Below are positions 25,701 to 37,206 of a DNA stretch of 64,000 nucleotides, one piece after another (position 1 is the first letter of the stretch; each line of letters begins with the position of its first letter). Source of the DNA: Achaetomiella virescens (Eukaryota; Ascomycota; Sordariomycetes; Sordariales; Chaetomiaceae). A program made the translations under genes and the position numbers. The stretch spans positions 269,051-333,050 of the forward strand of contig JARNGD010000013.1 in the NCBI GenBank assembly GCA_031001845.1. The letters run 5' to 3'. The notes under the pieces were generated by a model. That model worked only from the letters and a program-made list of their open reading frames with translations. It ran no database searches and was not told the DNA's origin.

Positions 25701-26050
25701 AAAAAAGAAAGACAAATCGCCGTGTTATTAACGAGACTGGGCAGCGGGTATCAAGCCGGAAATCCAAGACGCCGCATAGCATGTCATAACGGGCCCGTTT
25801 TTAAACCAAACCTCCGATACCAAGATGCGGTTCTTCCATCTCAGCTCCCTAGAAATGCAATCTTCCACAACGCCCGTCCCGTCTCCGAACGCCGTATTGT
25901 TGGTACAAGTACGCCTCAGATGTCTAAACCCCTCCTCCTCCAGGACGCCAACCCTTCCGTGCCCATCGTACACCCTAGCCGGACCTTAACTCCACGGTAG
26001 GCAGGTAAGTAGGTTCGTTGGTCAGGTACCTACCAGACAAGTCGTAAATC
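22761..26050. other. Long intergenic / leader region upstream of SOM1-like gene
   Basis: About 3.3 kb without a supportable gene. The part next to the SOM1-like start (22761-24000) probably holds its promoter and a long 5' leader. Many overlapping short open frames occur on both strands without domain content. A-runs lie at 23178-23192 and 25694-25708. Confidence 0.4.
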
Positions 26051-26725
26051 CTAGGTATAACCACTCTTAACCCCAGCCCTAACCCCCCCTGTCTTCTCCA
26101 ACTCCGTCTTCAAATCCTCCAAGCAAATCAGCCCCTTCCCCGCTCTGTCGAGATCCCGGTTAGGGAGATACTTGTTCAACACCCCTTTCACCCCATCAAT
26201 ATGCTTCCCCCACCCACAACAGTCGGCGCAGATCTCATAGAGCTCGATGACGCCGTCTGGGTTGGTCGGCTGCCGGATGCTGTAGGCGAGGGCGTGCTGG
26301 GCTTGTAGTCGTCCGCGACGGGGCACACACCGCCGTGAGCGCGGCAGGTGGTGCACGTGACCTTGATTTGGTATTTGGCGCGCGCGTTTTTCGGGGGGTT
26401 AAAGCGTTTGTTGGAGGGGCGCTGTTGCTGAGCCTGATGACGGGGTTGGAGTGTGGCGGGAGAGGATGGTGGGTGTTGGCGTCGAATTTTTCGTTGTAGG
26501 AGGGCGTGACGGGGTATGTTCCGTAGATTGGGGGCTGGTGCCTGTGCTTGTGCTTGGAGAAGAGCTGCCCATTTCGATCGCAGGCGAGGAAGGCGGAGAG
26601 AGTGAAGGTGAAGCCTCTTGTGTCGGTAATGGCGATGGTGAGAGTCCAGCTCTCGCAAAGATGAATGGTGACAAAGTCTGCAGACCGTGGAAGACGACCA
26701 GACTGCTCCCAAGTCCTGCCGCCAT
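26051..26725 (-). CDS. Hypothetical small protein with Cys/His cluster
   Basis: I do not recognise the family. A start at 26725 gives a hydrophobic N-terminus (SSLVVFHGLQTLSPFIFARAG), then a Ser/Pro/Thr-rich stretch. After a frame break near 26400 comes a more ordered C-terminal part with CTTCRAHGGVCP and, after another break near 26300, ELYEICADCCGWGKHIDGVK. It ends with an amphipathic acidic/basic helix region (DLKTELEKTGG), stop at 26051-26053. The spacing CxxCxxxxxxxC followed by CxxCC could bind a metal, but this is only inferred. Support for coding comes from residue composition and continuity across the frame breaks rather than from homology. Confidence 0.45.
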
Positions 26726-27060
26726 GGCGGTCTTATATTCGGCTCTGAGTGCGCGTGACTGAGTTTCGACTGACTCGAATGTAGCATGGCCGCGCTGCAG
26801 GCTGGTGTAGAGTGAGCATCGTGCGGTGGTGAGTTTAAGTCCGGCCGGGTCGGCCTCGTGATCGGACCTGTCTCTGAGGTTGAGTTGACAGGGGACGGAG
26901 GGTGGCCGGCGGTCTTGATAAGGGTTAACGGTTTCGACTCTTTTTTCGGGCCCCGTGCGTAACAAGATTCGAGACGAAGGCCGGATGGTTGGGTCGGAGG
27001 GCGAGCGGCCGCGGGCTGCGTCAAGATATGTACTCCGCGCAACGTCATTAGGATACTTCA

Positions 27061-27988
27061 TTGGTGTGGCGGTGCGTGGAACACCGAGTCACGAGTGCTG
27101 GGGTCAAAGAAGGCAAAAAACTTAGCAAAATATGCGGGATGGTGTGATGCCCTTTGATCCATCCGTTCGGCGGAGGCGCAGCAGCCGCAGCGACTGGCCA
27201 AGTCACCAGGATTGCGCAGAGGACAGGGCGGTGCCGCCTTCCAGTCTTCAAAACCCGTTGGCCACCGACAGAGTTGAAAACTTCCCATGGGGGTATCGCC
27301 TTATGATTGTTGGCTCAGAGCATCTGTAGGCGTTGCGGCGACGCAGGCTCCCGAGCCGCAGCGCAAGATGCTTATTTTGACCCAACCACTTCAACCCATC
27401 ATACATGTCCGCCGACTCAGCTGTTACTGCGCGAAGAGACCCTCTGAGCCAACCAGATAGCTCTCACCAGCAGGTTGTCACAGGTCAGCGGGCAGCCATG
27501 GGCCAGAGAGTTGAAGGGTGGTGGTGAACGGTTCGGCTTCAACCTTAGAAACCGGCCGGCAGTATACCTTATCTGATGTGCAGGCAGCCTAGCTTCACGG
27601 AGTAAACAAGGCCATTGTACGCATTGATCTCGTCGGCCGAAATGACTTGTATTATCTGCGACTCCATGCCGGTCGTTCTGCAGGGTTTCATAAACAACCC
27701 GGCCAGGTGGAGCTTCCCTGAGCGGCTCCCCCGAGCCGCCCCTCCGGGTTCTCTTACCGGGCCGACGCGCTACCAGTCCACAAACATGCACATCGCTGAC
27801 TGGGATGCAATGCGCCTCATGTAGTGGGTGCCGAGCGCCTCGACCAGACGCGGTGAACAGGTGTCCGCGTGAGCCAACCCGAACGGCCCGCGAAGTACTT
27901 GCCACTTGGTGGCCATCTCGCGCTACATTTTTGCCCCTGCAGAAACGTACATGCCAAAACCGTGGTCCTAAATCAGGCCTTCCAGCCG
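27061..27988. other. Intergenic region
   Basis: This lies upstream of the small Cys protein and downstream of BET3, both minus strand. I see no recognisable gene; the 160-codon minus-strand open frame at 27417-27905 is Arg-rich and lacks domain content. Confidence 0.4.
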
Positions 27989-28751
27989 CTAGTCGTCTTC
28001 TGGCGGCAGCTCGTCATCGATGTATCGTATCAAACTAATCCGCATCTCGGTCGTGTCATTCCCCGCAGCACGTCGCTGATAAAGTGCGCCTCAACCTGCA
28101 TCTGGACCATCTCGAGCGCGCCAGCACGCCGCACAGTATGTTGGAATACCACAGCTCGTCCTGAGCGCGGCCATCGTCAGGCAGTTCGACGAAATCGGCA
28201 AATGGGTTCTCGTCGAAGACGAGCGAGAACTGCTTGCCGTCACTCGTCCAGTTTGTGATTGTCGGTGTGATGTTGAGGAAGATCTTGAAGCCGACCTGCA
28301 TACCAACGTCAGAGGTGTTAGTTATGTCAACCCGGAGAACCACACACCTTCGCTATCATCTCTGCCGTTTCTCGGAAGTTGGAACACCTCCTGACTGTGT
28401 TTGATTTGGCCAGATAGTCCTCGATCAGGCGCAACCCAATGTTGTAGCCCATCTTGTCCAATTGCTTGTTCACCTCGACGTAGTCGCTGTCAAAGTCCTT
28501 GCAGAGTTGCGCAACGATGGTGCCATATGTGAGGACCACGAGCTCGGCGTTGACCTTGTCCATCCGCGTCCTTCATCGGTTTGTTAGCGGGAAATATCAG
28601 GGTTTGAGCGGCGGCGTCCTCACTTCCAAACCCTATGACACAGGCGGGTCAGCGTCTCATCGAGGGGAAGCAGGAGGGCATTTGGGTTTTGAAGGGGGGA
28701 AACGTACTCCTCCCGAGGCGGGAGGCCTTACTCGACGCCATAGCAAACTGA
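27989..28751 (-). CDS. bet3: TRAPP complex subunit BET3 (TRAPPC3)
   Basis: This is the core subunit of TRAPP, the tethering and Rab-GEF complex for ER-to-Golgi traffic. The protein reads MDKVNAELVVLTYGTIVAQL after a short N-terminus. The block RRCSNFRETAEMIAKVGFK follows; its Cys aligns with the palmitoylated cysteine of mammalian Bet3. Then comes FLNITPTITNWTSDGKQFSL, and the end is YIDDELPPEDD. Exons (minus strand): 28718-28751; a 9-nt microexon at 28624-28632; 28348-28570; 27989-28295. Introns are 28633-28717, 28571-28623 and 28296-28347, each with a good donor and branch site. Three one- to few-base losses break the frame: in exon 1 (GGGAGGA), near 28118 (CTGGCGCGC) and near 28058 (CGGGGAATG). 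As BET3 is essential in yeast, these are most likely assembly errors. Confidence 0.93.
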
Positions 28752-29143
28752 TCTCAAAACACCGGCCACGTCAAGGTCCAAAGGTAGGCACAAGAGTCTG
28801 CGAGAGGGTCAAGGGGAACCTGTCGAGCATGCAGCTTGGAATGGCAAGTAGATGTTAGCTGACATCGAGATGGAGTTGGCTGGGGTTGAGGCAGGGCCCT
28901 GAGTTCGGTGCCAGCCTGCAGCTACAAGGGTGCGCCAGCGACTGTGGGGGAGCGCCCCACCAAAGGAGGTTTAAGTCGTTGAGGAGCGTCTTCAGCTGTG
29001 CACGGGCCATCTAAAATCCATCTGCCCTGCGCTCCTCAAGCTGCCATTTTTTCAAGCTCCATGATCGAATCCAAGCATTAATATCCTGTCCGCCGAACAG
29101 ACCACTTGCTGTCTCACGCTCCCCCGAGCTACACATACACACC
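28752..29143. promoter_or_regulatory. Shared divergent promoter of bet3 and U5-40K gene
   Basis: This is 392 bp between the two start codons of divergently transcribed housekeeping genes. I see no clear TATA box near either start. Control by one bidirectional promoter is an inference from the spacing. Confidence 0.5.
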
Positions 29144-30365
29144 ATGTCAGAAAAGAGACCCGCCTCCGATGACCCCAGCGAGGGTCAGCTGGTGGTAAAA
29201 CGCCAGAATGTGGGAACGAGTCGCGCCCTCACCCGTCCCGGCGCGTCAGGGAGCGGCGCGCTCATTCAGACGGTATGCTCATGGTCTTTGGGAAATAGAG
29301 GCTGGAACGCTTGAAGGCTGACTGTATGGATAGGCGCCCAGAACCAGCGCATTGCAGGCGCCCTTGATGGAGCTGTCGGGGCACACAGGAGAGATCTTCG
29401 CGGCCAAGTTTGACCCGACCGGGAATCTCATCGCATCTGGGTCTATGGATAGGACAATAAGTGCGTTCTGCCTGCTTCTTGGATACAAGACGAGTTACTA
29501 ACATACGGCAGTGCTGTGGCGGACCTACGGCGACTGTGAAAACTACGGCGTTCTCTCCGGCCACCGCGGTGCCATCCTCGACCTCCAATGGTCACGCGAC
29601 TCCGATATCCTCTTCTCCGCCTCCGCCGACATGCACCTCGCGAGCTGGGATCTCACGTCAGGGCAAAGGATACGGCGCTACGTGGGGCACGAAGAGATCA
29701 TCAACTCGATGGACATCAGCAAGCGCGGCGAGGAGCTGCTCATCAGCGGGAGCGACGACGGGACGATCGGCATATGGGATCCCAGGACGAAGAACGCCGT
29801 TGACTACATCGAGACCGAGTTTCCCATTACGGCTGTCGCCATTTCCGAGGCCGGCAACGAGATCTATTCGGGTGGCATCGACAATGACATCAAGGTGTGG
29901 GACGTCCGGAAGGCTCTAGTCCACTCCATGCTGGGCCACACAGACACAGTAACCTCGCTACGGGTATCGCCGGACGGTCAGCAGCTGCTTTCGTATGCGA
30001 TGGACTCGACCGCGAGGACATGGGATATCAGGCCGTTTGCGCCTGCTGAGCGACACATTAGGACGTTTGATGGTGCGCCGTTGGGGCTGGAGAAGAACTT
30101 GATTCGGGGGAGCTGGGACTCGGATGGGAAGAAGATTGCCGTTGGCGCTGGGGACGGCACGGTTGTCATCTGGGGAAGTGATACGGGCAAGCTGCTGTAC
30201 AAGCTGCCCGGCCACAAGGGAACGGTGAACTGCGCCGAGTTTGCGCCAGGGGATGCTCCGATCAGTAGGTGTTCCTAGCCTCTCCTGTGCTTTTGCATTG
30301 CTGACATTCTACTAGTTCTCTCCGCGTCATCCGACCGGACCATGTTATTAGGCGAGCTAAAGTGA
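29144..30365 (+). CDS. U5 snRNP 40 kDa WD40 protein (SNRNP40/Spf38)
   Basis: A WD40 beta-propeller subunit of the U5 snRNP and spliceosome. After a short N-terminal region (EKRPASDDPSEGQLVVKRQN) come WD repeats, with ELSGHTGEIFAAKFDPTGN, VLSGHRGAILDLQWSRD, YVGHEEIINSMDISKRG, MLGHTDTVTSLRVSPDGQQ and KLPGHKGTVNCAEFAPGD, each followed by its SxDxTxxxWD-like end. Exons: 29144-29272, 29334-29460, 29512-30264 and 30316-30365. All three introns are GT-AG, and the junctions restore exact codons (for example ATA A|TG CTG TGG). The last exon reads LSASSDRTMLLGELK before TGA at 30363-30365. The total of about 352 residues matches the family. Unlike most genes here it has no frame break. It is divergent from bet3. 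Confidence 0.93.
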
Positions 30366-32307
30366 GGCGATCGCCAATGTTGCGCGCTTGCTAAGGTAGC
30401 CATCTCGTCCTCATATCCACGATCGGGCCGCACCTCGTACTATTACCCTGACGATTGGATGCGGATATCACCGTCCTTGACAGCAGAGACTTTTATGGCC
30501 AGAGTCTGTAGTCTGGATCGGGAGGGGCGGTCAGCAACCGACAGCGCTCCCGGGGCCTGCGATGAAGAGAGATCGGCAGGTCGGAGATCAAACGGGAGAC
30601 ACAGCCTCCCGGGAGTTGTCTCATCCCGCGGCGACAGGAAGCAGAGGAGCAGGATGCGAGTGAGAAGGACAAGTTACCTGTAAGAAGGACAAGAGGAAGC
30701 AGTGCCGATGATACCCACCTTAACCGCTTGAAATGTACAGAGCGAGTCGGGCCCAGGTGAGGGCATTTTCGCATGTTTTTATGTGAAATGTGCGCAGTTC
30801 TGCCAATACGCATCCCTCCCAGTCCGAACCAACCAGGCAGCATCCAGGGTTACAAAGATGACTTTTTTGGGCCCAAATCTGAGGACTCAAACTGCATATT
30901 ATTTGATTCCTCCCTACCAACGGATTCAGGGTCTTGAAGAAGCACGCGCTCGTCCTCAGCTCCCGGCTAGACCTCCTCTTCTTCACGCAGCTTGAAAACG
31001 GGACCTGAAGCAATGGACAGGGGTCTGAACATGAAACATAGCCATCGCCCCACTCTTGGTCTCATGCAACGGTTTCATGTGAGCCAATCATTTCCAGCCG
31101 TCACTCACTTCTGCGGCCGGGGGCTTGACCCTTTCAGCGACCTCAACGAATGGCGGGGATGGAGGAGTGGAAGGGCGAGACTGAGGCGGACAAGACCCAG
31201 ATGCAGGAACCGGTTGCCGTGATGGTGATGCTGTCGGCGTGTTTCTCTGATGCCAGTGTGTGTGGCAAGAGAAAAGAGAAATTAGGGGATGGGATGACTG
31301 GTCGAGATCCCTGAGCATGGTCTGCGCCCTGCAGGCTCGCTGCCTCGAAACACCCAGGACCGAGAGAGTTGAGACGCTCCTGACAGGGTGGTGTCCATCC
31401 CGTCCAGAAGTAGGCACATGTCCATCCGCCTCCTGCCTGTGTGGTTTCCCTCTATCCTGAATGGCGGGTGGCTTCTCCGTCTCCTTCTCCGTCACAAGCC
31501 CAGGAAGAGACGAACCTCTGATCTGTGCAGTTTCTTCAACTTGAGACAACGGCCACCAGTCGATACCCCTGCGAACACCAATTGCATAGGCCGAAACAAA
31601 ACAAGGTGTTGTGCCTGCCTATAGACGGCTGTTCTTCTCCTCAACCTTGGCTTCCTGGACTTCTTCCCTTCTCCTGTTGATCGCCAGTCACTTGGGAACC
31701 TGCATTAGCCTGGAGCCATTCTTGTTTTCCTGCCACATCCGTCCAGACCACACGATCCCTTCTTCCATTTCTCAGACGAGACCGCATCCAAGGGAGCATC
31801 ACTGGGTCGGCATTCCATCTCGACTCCCCTCTTGTCACTTCGGCATTAGCACACGCCAGAAGGCTCTAGGAGCCAGGAATCATTGGGCGGTGTTGCTCAG
31901 TTTATCCTGCGTCGCCTGGGACATCCCACCACGAAGCATGGCGGCTTTATGATACCCACCCCAGGCTTGTTTGTTTTCGACTGTAACATCAGATTCTTTC
32001 TTCCACCCTTTCCCATCGGACCACTTCTCTTCTCTCGAAACAACAACAGGCACTTGACTTCGACCATATCGTACCAAGCTTCGGGAAATCTCTCCTGATG
32101 CCAGCGCGTTATCCAGCACCTACGCACCACCATCTGAGAACAACCACAAGAGCAACTGAGCAAGAGTCGAGCACTCATCGCCAGCGGGTTGCGAGGAGAC
32201 CCAATAGAGGCTCTCCAGGGCAAGTGCCGACGGCAGCAACTGCCGGATGACAGCAGACAGAGCGTGGCCAACAGACCCAACAACACCACGTACACCCAGC
32301 CAACAAA
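30366..32307. other. Intergenic region
   Basis: About 1.9 kb with no supportable gene; the last several hundred bases are probably the leader of the next (+) gene. Short open frames on both strands carry no domains. Confidence 0.4.
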
Positions 32308-34132
32308 ATGAGCCGCTTCAAGTTCTTCGCCCGAGGCAGCGATGCCCCGTCCAGCCAGGGGGGCGATGCCGCCAGCCCCTACGACGACCGCACTCCCCTC
32401 TCACCGCGCATCATCCCTGATGACGTCGAAGCCCAGCCCACCACCGCGGCCGCAGCGGCAAGCACAGCCGGAGGAGGCGGCAACGAAATGACGGAGCGCC
32501 AACAATCCAGCCTCCTCCACCGCTTCCGCCCGCCCATCCCCTCCTTCTTCACCACCGCCTCTCGCACATCCCATCAGACAGACGACGACCACCACCACCA
32601 GCCCAGAACCCAGCAATTCCCTTACCCAACCCAGTCGTACGCCCACCTCCACCCCGCCCAAGCCCCATACGGCTTCCTCAACATCCGTCCCACGTCAAGC
32701 AACTACTCCGGCCAAGGCATCCGCGGCGCACCGGACACCGTGCTGGATCTCAGCCTGGGCACGGACGTAAACCAGCAGAACCAGCCCAGCCCCAAGTCCC
32801 CAGACTTCCACATCGGTGAGCAACAGCTGCCGGGGACAAGGCCGGACCTGCCTGGGCTGGAGCAGGCTTGGTCACAGGGGGAACGACATGAGCCGGTTAG
32901 CCCGTTGAGTAGTGAGGATGAGGGAGAAGAGGGGATGCGGGCGGGTGGAAGTGGCGGGTGGGTTGCGGCGCCACAGCCGGCTGTTGTGAGGGAGGGCGGC
33001 GGAGCGAGAAGGCATGGCAGTGGGAGGTCATCGGGGTCGAGGTCTTCTGGTTCTAGGGGGGTCTTCGGGCTCGGGGTCGGAAGGGCGTCATCGGGAGCGG
33101 AAACGGCGAAGACGGCCTCGGAGGGAGGGGAGCAGGAGCAGCAGTCGAAGTGGGAGTGGCAGTGAGAGGTCGCGGTCGGGAAGGTCGGGGAGGTCGGGCA
33201 GCAATCGTTCGCACAGGAGTCACGATGTTGAGAGCAGAGACGAGCGGAGGGCGCGGCGCGAGAGGGAGCGGCGCCGGAGAGGGGACGGGTCGCGGAGCAG
33301 CAGGCGAGAGCGCGCTGCGCGGCCGAAGAACTTTCTATTTTGCTTCCCGTGGGTCAAGTCGCGCCGAATGCGGTCGCAGATCCTGCGCTGCTTCGTGTCA
33401 GGGGTGTTCCTGACGCTGATGCTGGCAGTTTGTAAGTGCTAGTCTACAAGCCTGTCCTACCAGAAGGACACAGCTGACCAGCAGATCTCTCCCTCTCCCT
33501 CACCAAAAACATCCACAGCAACGAGTTCACCATCATGCTCATCCTCATCATCATCGGCGTAACCATCTTCTTCTGCCACAGCCTGATCCGGCTGTGCATG
33601 CTGGCGGTCAAGGCGCGCAAGCGCGAGCAGGCAGCGCAGCAGGGGCAGTTGACAGTCACGCCCGAAATGGTCGGCCCCCGGCTACGCCATCCCGGCCGAG
33701 CCGATCCCCGTGGTTCTGGCGCGCGACGAGGAGGCGGCGGGCATCGAGAGCGAGGCCACACAAGACCGGGCCGCCGGCGTACGAGTGTGGCGGGAGAGCG
33801 TGGTATGTATTGTCTGTTCCTGGTGTCTAGGCATCGCTGACCGTGAGCAGAGGGTTGACCCGAACCGGCTGTACTGGGCACGCAACGAGCATGCGCCGCC
33901 GGTGGACGAGGTGTCGGAAGTCAGCAGCCTAGGTGACTCAGGGAGTACGCCGAGCGGCAGCTCCCGCTCTGGCGCCCCCCGGCCGCCGTCATACTCGTCG
34001 GATGATGGTGTTAGTTACGTGGTGGACGCCCGGCCAAGATCGATCGCCCCTACTGGGACGCTGTCGTCGAGCTCGCAATTCTCGAGTCCACAGTCCTCGG
34101 TGAGTGGCAGACCTGACGGCTCATGGGTGTGA
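32308..34132 (+). CDS. Conserved fungal two-TM protein with Arg/Ser-rich segment
   Basis: The start at 32308 gives MSRFKFFARGSDAPSSQGGD. A long disordered N-terminal region (Pro/Gln/His-rich, about 250 residues) is followed by a strongly basic Ser/Arg segment (33065-33320, for example RERKRRRRPRREG). Two hydrophobic helices follow: ILRCFVSGVFLTLMLAV, and FTIMLILIIIGVTIFFCHSL after an intron (about 33433-33485). Next is a juxtamembrane basic patch (KARKREQ). The C-terminal cytosolic tail contains RVDPNRLYWARNEHAPPVDE after a second intron (about 33803-33850) and is Ser/Pro-rich to the stop at 34130-34132. I recognise the VDPNRLYWARNE block as conserved in ascomycete hypothetical proteins but know no function. 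One extra G in the run at 33056-33061 shifts the frame, and another shift lies near 33675. Confidence 0.65.
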
Positions 34133-36439
34133 GTGTTTGGACGCTCCTGTGCACATCGGTATGAGGACAACTACAGTAGGAGAAGGAAATAAGGGCGGAT
34201 ATTGAAGGCGTTATGGAAGATACCAAGGACCATGTATACCATGTACATACGGGGATCATCGAAGTGCACCTGGCGTGCGTCCTGTGATCCAGACATCGAT
34301 CGACCATGGTTGCTTCAACGAGGGTTTTGGTGCCGTCAACGTGGTCTGACCTTCGGTGCCAGCCCCGAGCCAAGGTGTGACTGCCCCTGAATCCTACCGA
34401 AAAGCGCCGCCGTCATCTTGGGTAAACGCAAGTGCATGCACGGAGCTGAGGCTCGGATAGCTCTTCGTGGATGCGGGATCAGCCCTGCCAACCTGTTTCG
34501 GGCCTTCCGGACGACGCTGCGCTTCCTTGCCTGCCCGAACAAGTTGGCTTGCTGTCGAGCATGCCGTTGTGCACGCGGTGTGGCTGGTGCTGTTGCGGTT
34601 TTGGGCATGATTGGGCGCGCAGAAGGGGGGGGAATCGTGGGCAACAGGGGTCCACCTGCAGGTGGCGGAGCGAGAGACGACAGCGGCAGCGGTTCCGGTT
34701 CAGGCATCGGTTCGGGGGCATAGGGTCAGCGCCAGTCTGTCTGACAAAACAATGCGGGACTGGCGCTGGGCGATTTGCCTCGGTCGGAACGTCACATTTT
34801 TGTCAAATCCACGGGTGTGTTTGATTGAAGACTGCGCGGTCGAATAGATCGCTAACTCGGCGTCATTTGCAAGCGGACGGCAACCGGCACCCCGCCATGG
34901 GTCCCACAGCAACGGCGGCTGCCAGCCGATGATGTCGCAAGTTCGAATGTCTGGAACCGGAGTTTGGCGACTGCAGGGAAAACAATCTGCTCCCGACGCA
35001 TGCTCACTTGGTCGGAGCACAGCATGCGAGTCGGTCGGGCGAGCGGTGGGTGCGCTGACAAAGGAAGGGAGGCCATTCATTCAGAACGCCGCTGTTAGCA
35101 ACGAGTCAGGTGGGCCACTCAAGCACGAGCCGCGGTTCGCCCCTCCTCTGCTCTTCGTCACGAATTGGATGCTGCGTATGGGTGTGGGGTAACGTTAGTG
35201 GGCCTCACACGCCGCCAAGCACCGCGAATTTTTTCCCCTTAGCGTGCCTGGGACCTGAGACCGTCGCACCAGAGTGTGCTGAGCCCGCTGCGCTTCAGCG
35301 CTAGTCAGCGATGCAGCCCGCCTAGCCGAAAAGTGGAAGTCGGTCCCTTGGTGGAGGTACCTCCAGGTACCTGCCTGCCACCAACACTCTGGCGCCAAGG
35401 CCCTTCCCTCGGTGTGTTTGGCTGTGGCAGTCGAGTACCTGTGCGCGGGGCAACAAAAACAAGGCAGGTCACTTGTCCGTCACTCGTTCCGGTTTCTGGC
35501 TCTTGCCTGTGCGAGAAGCTGCGCTATCCCTTCCTTCTCGGACTGGCCGTCTTCCTCTTTGTTCCCGCTTATCCGCCTCCACGGCTCCTCCTCCTCTTTT
35601 CTATTTCCACAGTGTTTTTGGAATCCATTGGAAACCCATCTATCTCCCAGGTGTCGTTGGCGCGGAAGACGGATTCGAAGTCGGAAGTACGGTCGAGGCT
35701 GCGGTTGTCGGTCGAAGAATCAGCAAGTTTTGTTGGATATCTTGAGCATCCTGTTGGGCTTTTTTCTCTCCCCTTTTTACCGAGGTTAGTCCGTCCGATT
35801 CTCGCTCACCCACCACCACAGTCGTCATCAGCACCGCCTCCCTTGCTTCTTTGACGACACGTTTGCACGCGCGCATTCCAGGACGTTGTCGGCACCATGG
35901 ACTTCAGTTCGCAGGGCAGAGATCGATGACCCGGGTTGCCGGATCGCAGAGGCTTTTTTTGGCAGGAGGGGACAGGGTGCGCGCATTATTGCACGGCTCG
36001 ACGCTGGGCAACATCTCGCGCTCGCAGCGCCCTCGGTCGGCTGTCGTTTCACCAGATGGATCCGTTCCTGGACCACGGGGTCTGCGCTGTTCATCTAAAC
36101 GTCCTTGCCGCGCGGAGATGCAGACACTCGGGTTGCACAACGTCCCACGCCTTCGGCAGCTGCTCGCCTGCCGCGATGAGGGGCCATTCCGAACCCGTAC
36201 CTGTCCAGTCCTGATCAGCCCATGCGACGAATAGCGACTTCTAAGTCACCACGATTGATGGCATTCGCCAAGGACCTTGCGCGCCTGCCAGAGCCGTGTT
36301 GGCGCTCCACATGCGCCCAGCGCGTCTGGATTCAGCCAGGTGTTGCCGCCTGCGAACGTGTCAGCAAAGTTGCAGAGGAGGACTGGAGTGGCCACCCACG
36401 ACGGCATGCTAACCCGCTCGCAGATTCCCACCATCCACC
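34133..36439. other. Intergenic region
   Basis: About 2.3 kb. The 3' half (35400-36439), with CT-rich stretches and a candidate spliced leader (GTTAGT near 35783), probably belongs to the promoter and 5' UTR of the zinc-knuckle gene. No other gene is supported. Confidence 0.4.
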
Positions 36440-37206
36440 ATGTCGTCAGTCTCTCGCCGGGCGTGCTACAAGTGCGGTGAACTGGGTCACCATGCCGAGG
36501 CTTGCGCCTCTCCCCACCGCCTCTGCTACACTGTACGACTTCTGTTACCTCTATCACAGTGAGTGCCGCTGACTTATGACAGCAAGCAGCCCAACCACGA
36601 GTCGAACGAGTGCCCCATGCCCCGCACCACCAAGGCGAAGCAGTGCTATCACTGCCAGGGCATTGGCCACGTCCAGGCTGAGTGCCCTACTCTCCGCCTG
36701 AGCGGCGCTGGCGCTGGCAACCGGTGCTACAACTGCGACTCCGTCGGCCACCTGGCTGTACGTTCCCCACTCCGAGACGACACTGCCATGAAATACTAAT
36801 TTCTCCAGCGCAACTGCCCTAACCCCCGGTTGCTGGTCTCGGCAGGGGCGGCGTTGTTGGCCGCGGCGGCTTTGCCCCCCGGGCGGCTTTGCCGGCGGCC
36901 CTCGCCCGGCCACCTGCTACAAGTGCGGTGGCCCCAACCACTTCGCTCGCGACTGCCAGGCGCAGGCGATGAAGTGCTATGCCTGCGGCAAGCTCGGCCA
37001 TCATCTCGCGCGACTGCACCGCCCCCAACGGCGGCCCCCTCAACACTGCCGGCAAGACCTGCTACAGTGCGGTGAGGCCGGCCACATCTCACGCGACCTG
37101 TACCAAGAAGGCCGGCGCCAACGGCGAGATGCAGGGCGAGGTCGACATGAACGGTGCTCAGCCGATCCCCGCTCCGGCTGTGGCTCCTGTCGCGCCGGTT
37201 GCTTAA
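36440..37206 (+). CDS. gis2: CCHC zinc-knuckle nucleic-acid-binding protein (GIS2/CNBP-like)
   Basis: Seven CX2CX4HX4C knuckles can be traced: CYKCGELGHHAEAC; one spanning an intron near 36535-36589 (KQPNHESNEC); CYHCQGIGHVQAEC; CYNCDSVGHLA joined to RNC across the intron 36758-36808; CYKCGGPNHFARDC; CYACGKLGH with SRDC in the next frame; and CY.CGEAGHISRD. Seven knuckles and about 190 residues fit yeast Gis2, fission yeast Byr3 and animal CNBP. These bind single-stranded DNA or RNA and act in translation and stress granules. The tail is Ala/Pro/Val-rich (PAPAVAPVAPVA), stop at 37204-37206. Frame breaks: at the second-knuckle splice junction, near 36830-36900, 37000, 37065 and 37100; every break lies between intact knuckle halves. 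Confidence 0.88.

Noticed and set aside
27417..27905. 162-codon minus-strand open frame
   Set aside because: No domain, very Arg-rich, and no conserved start or intron; left as intergenic.
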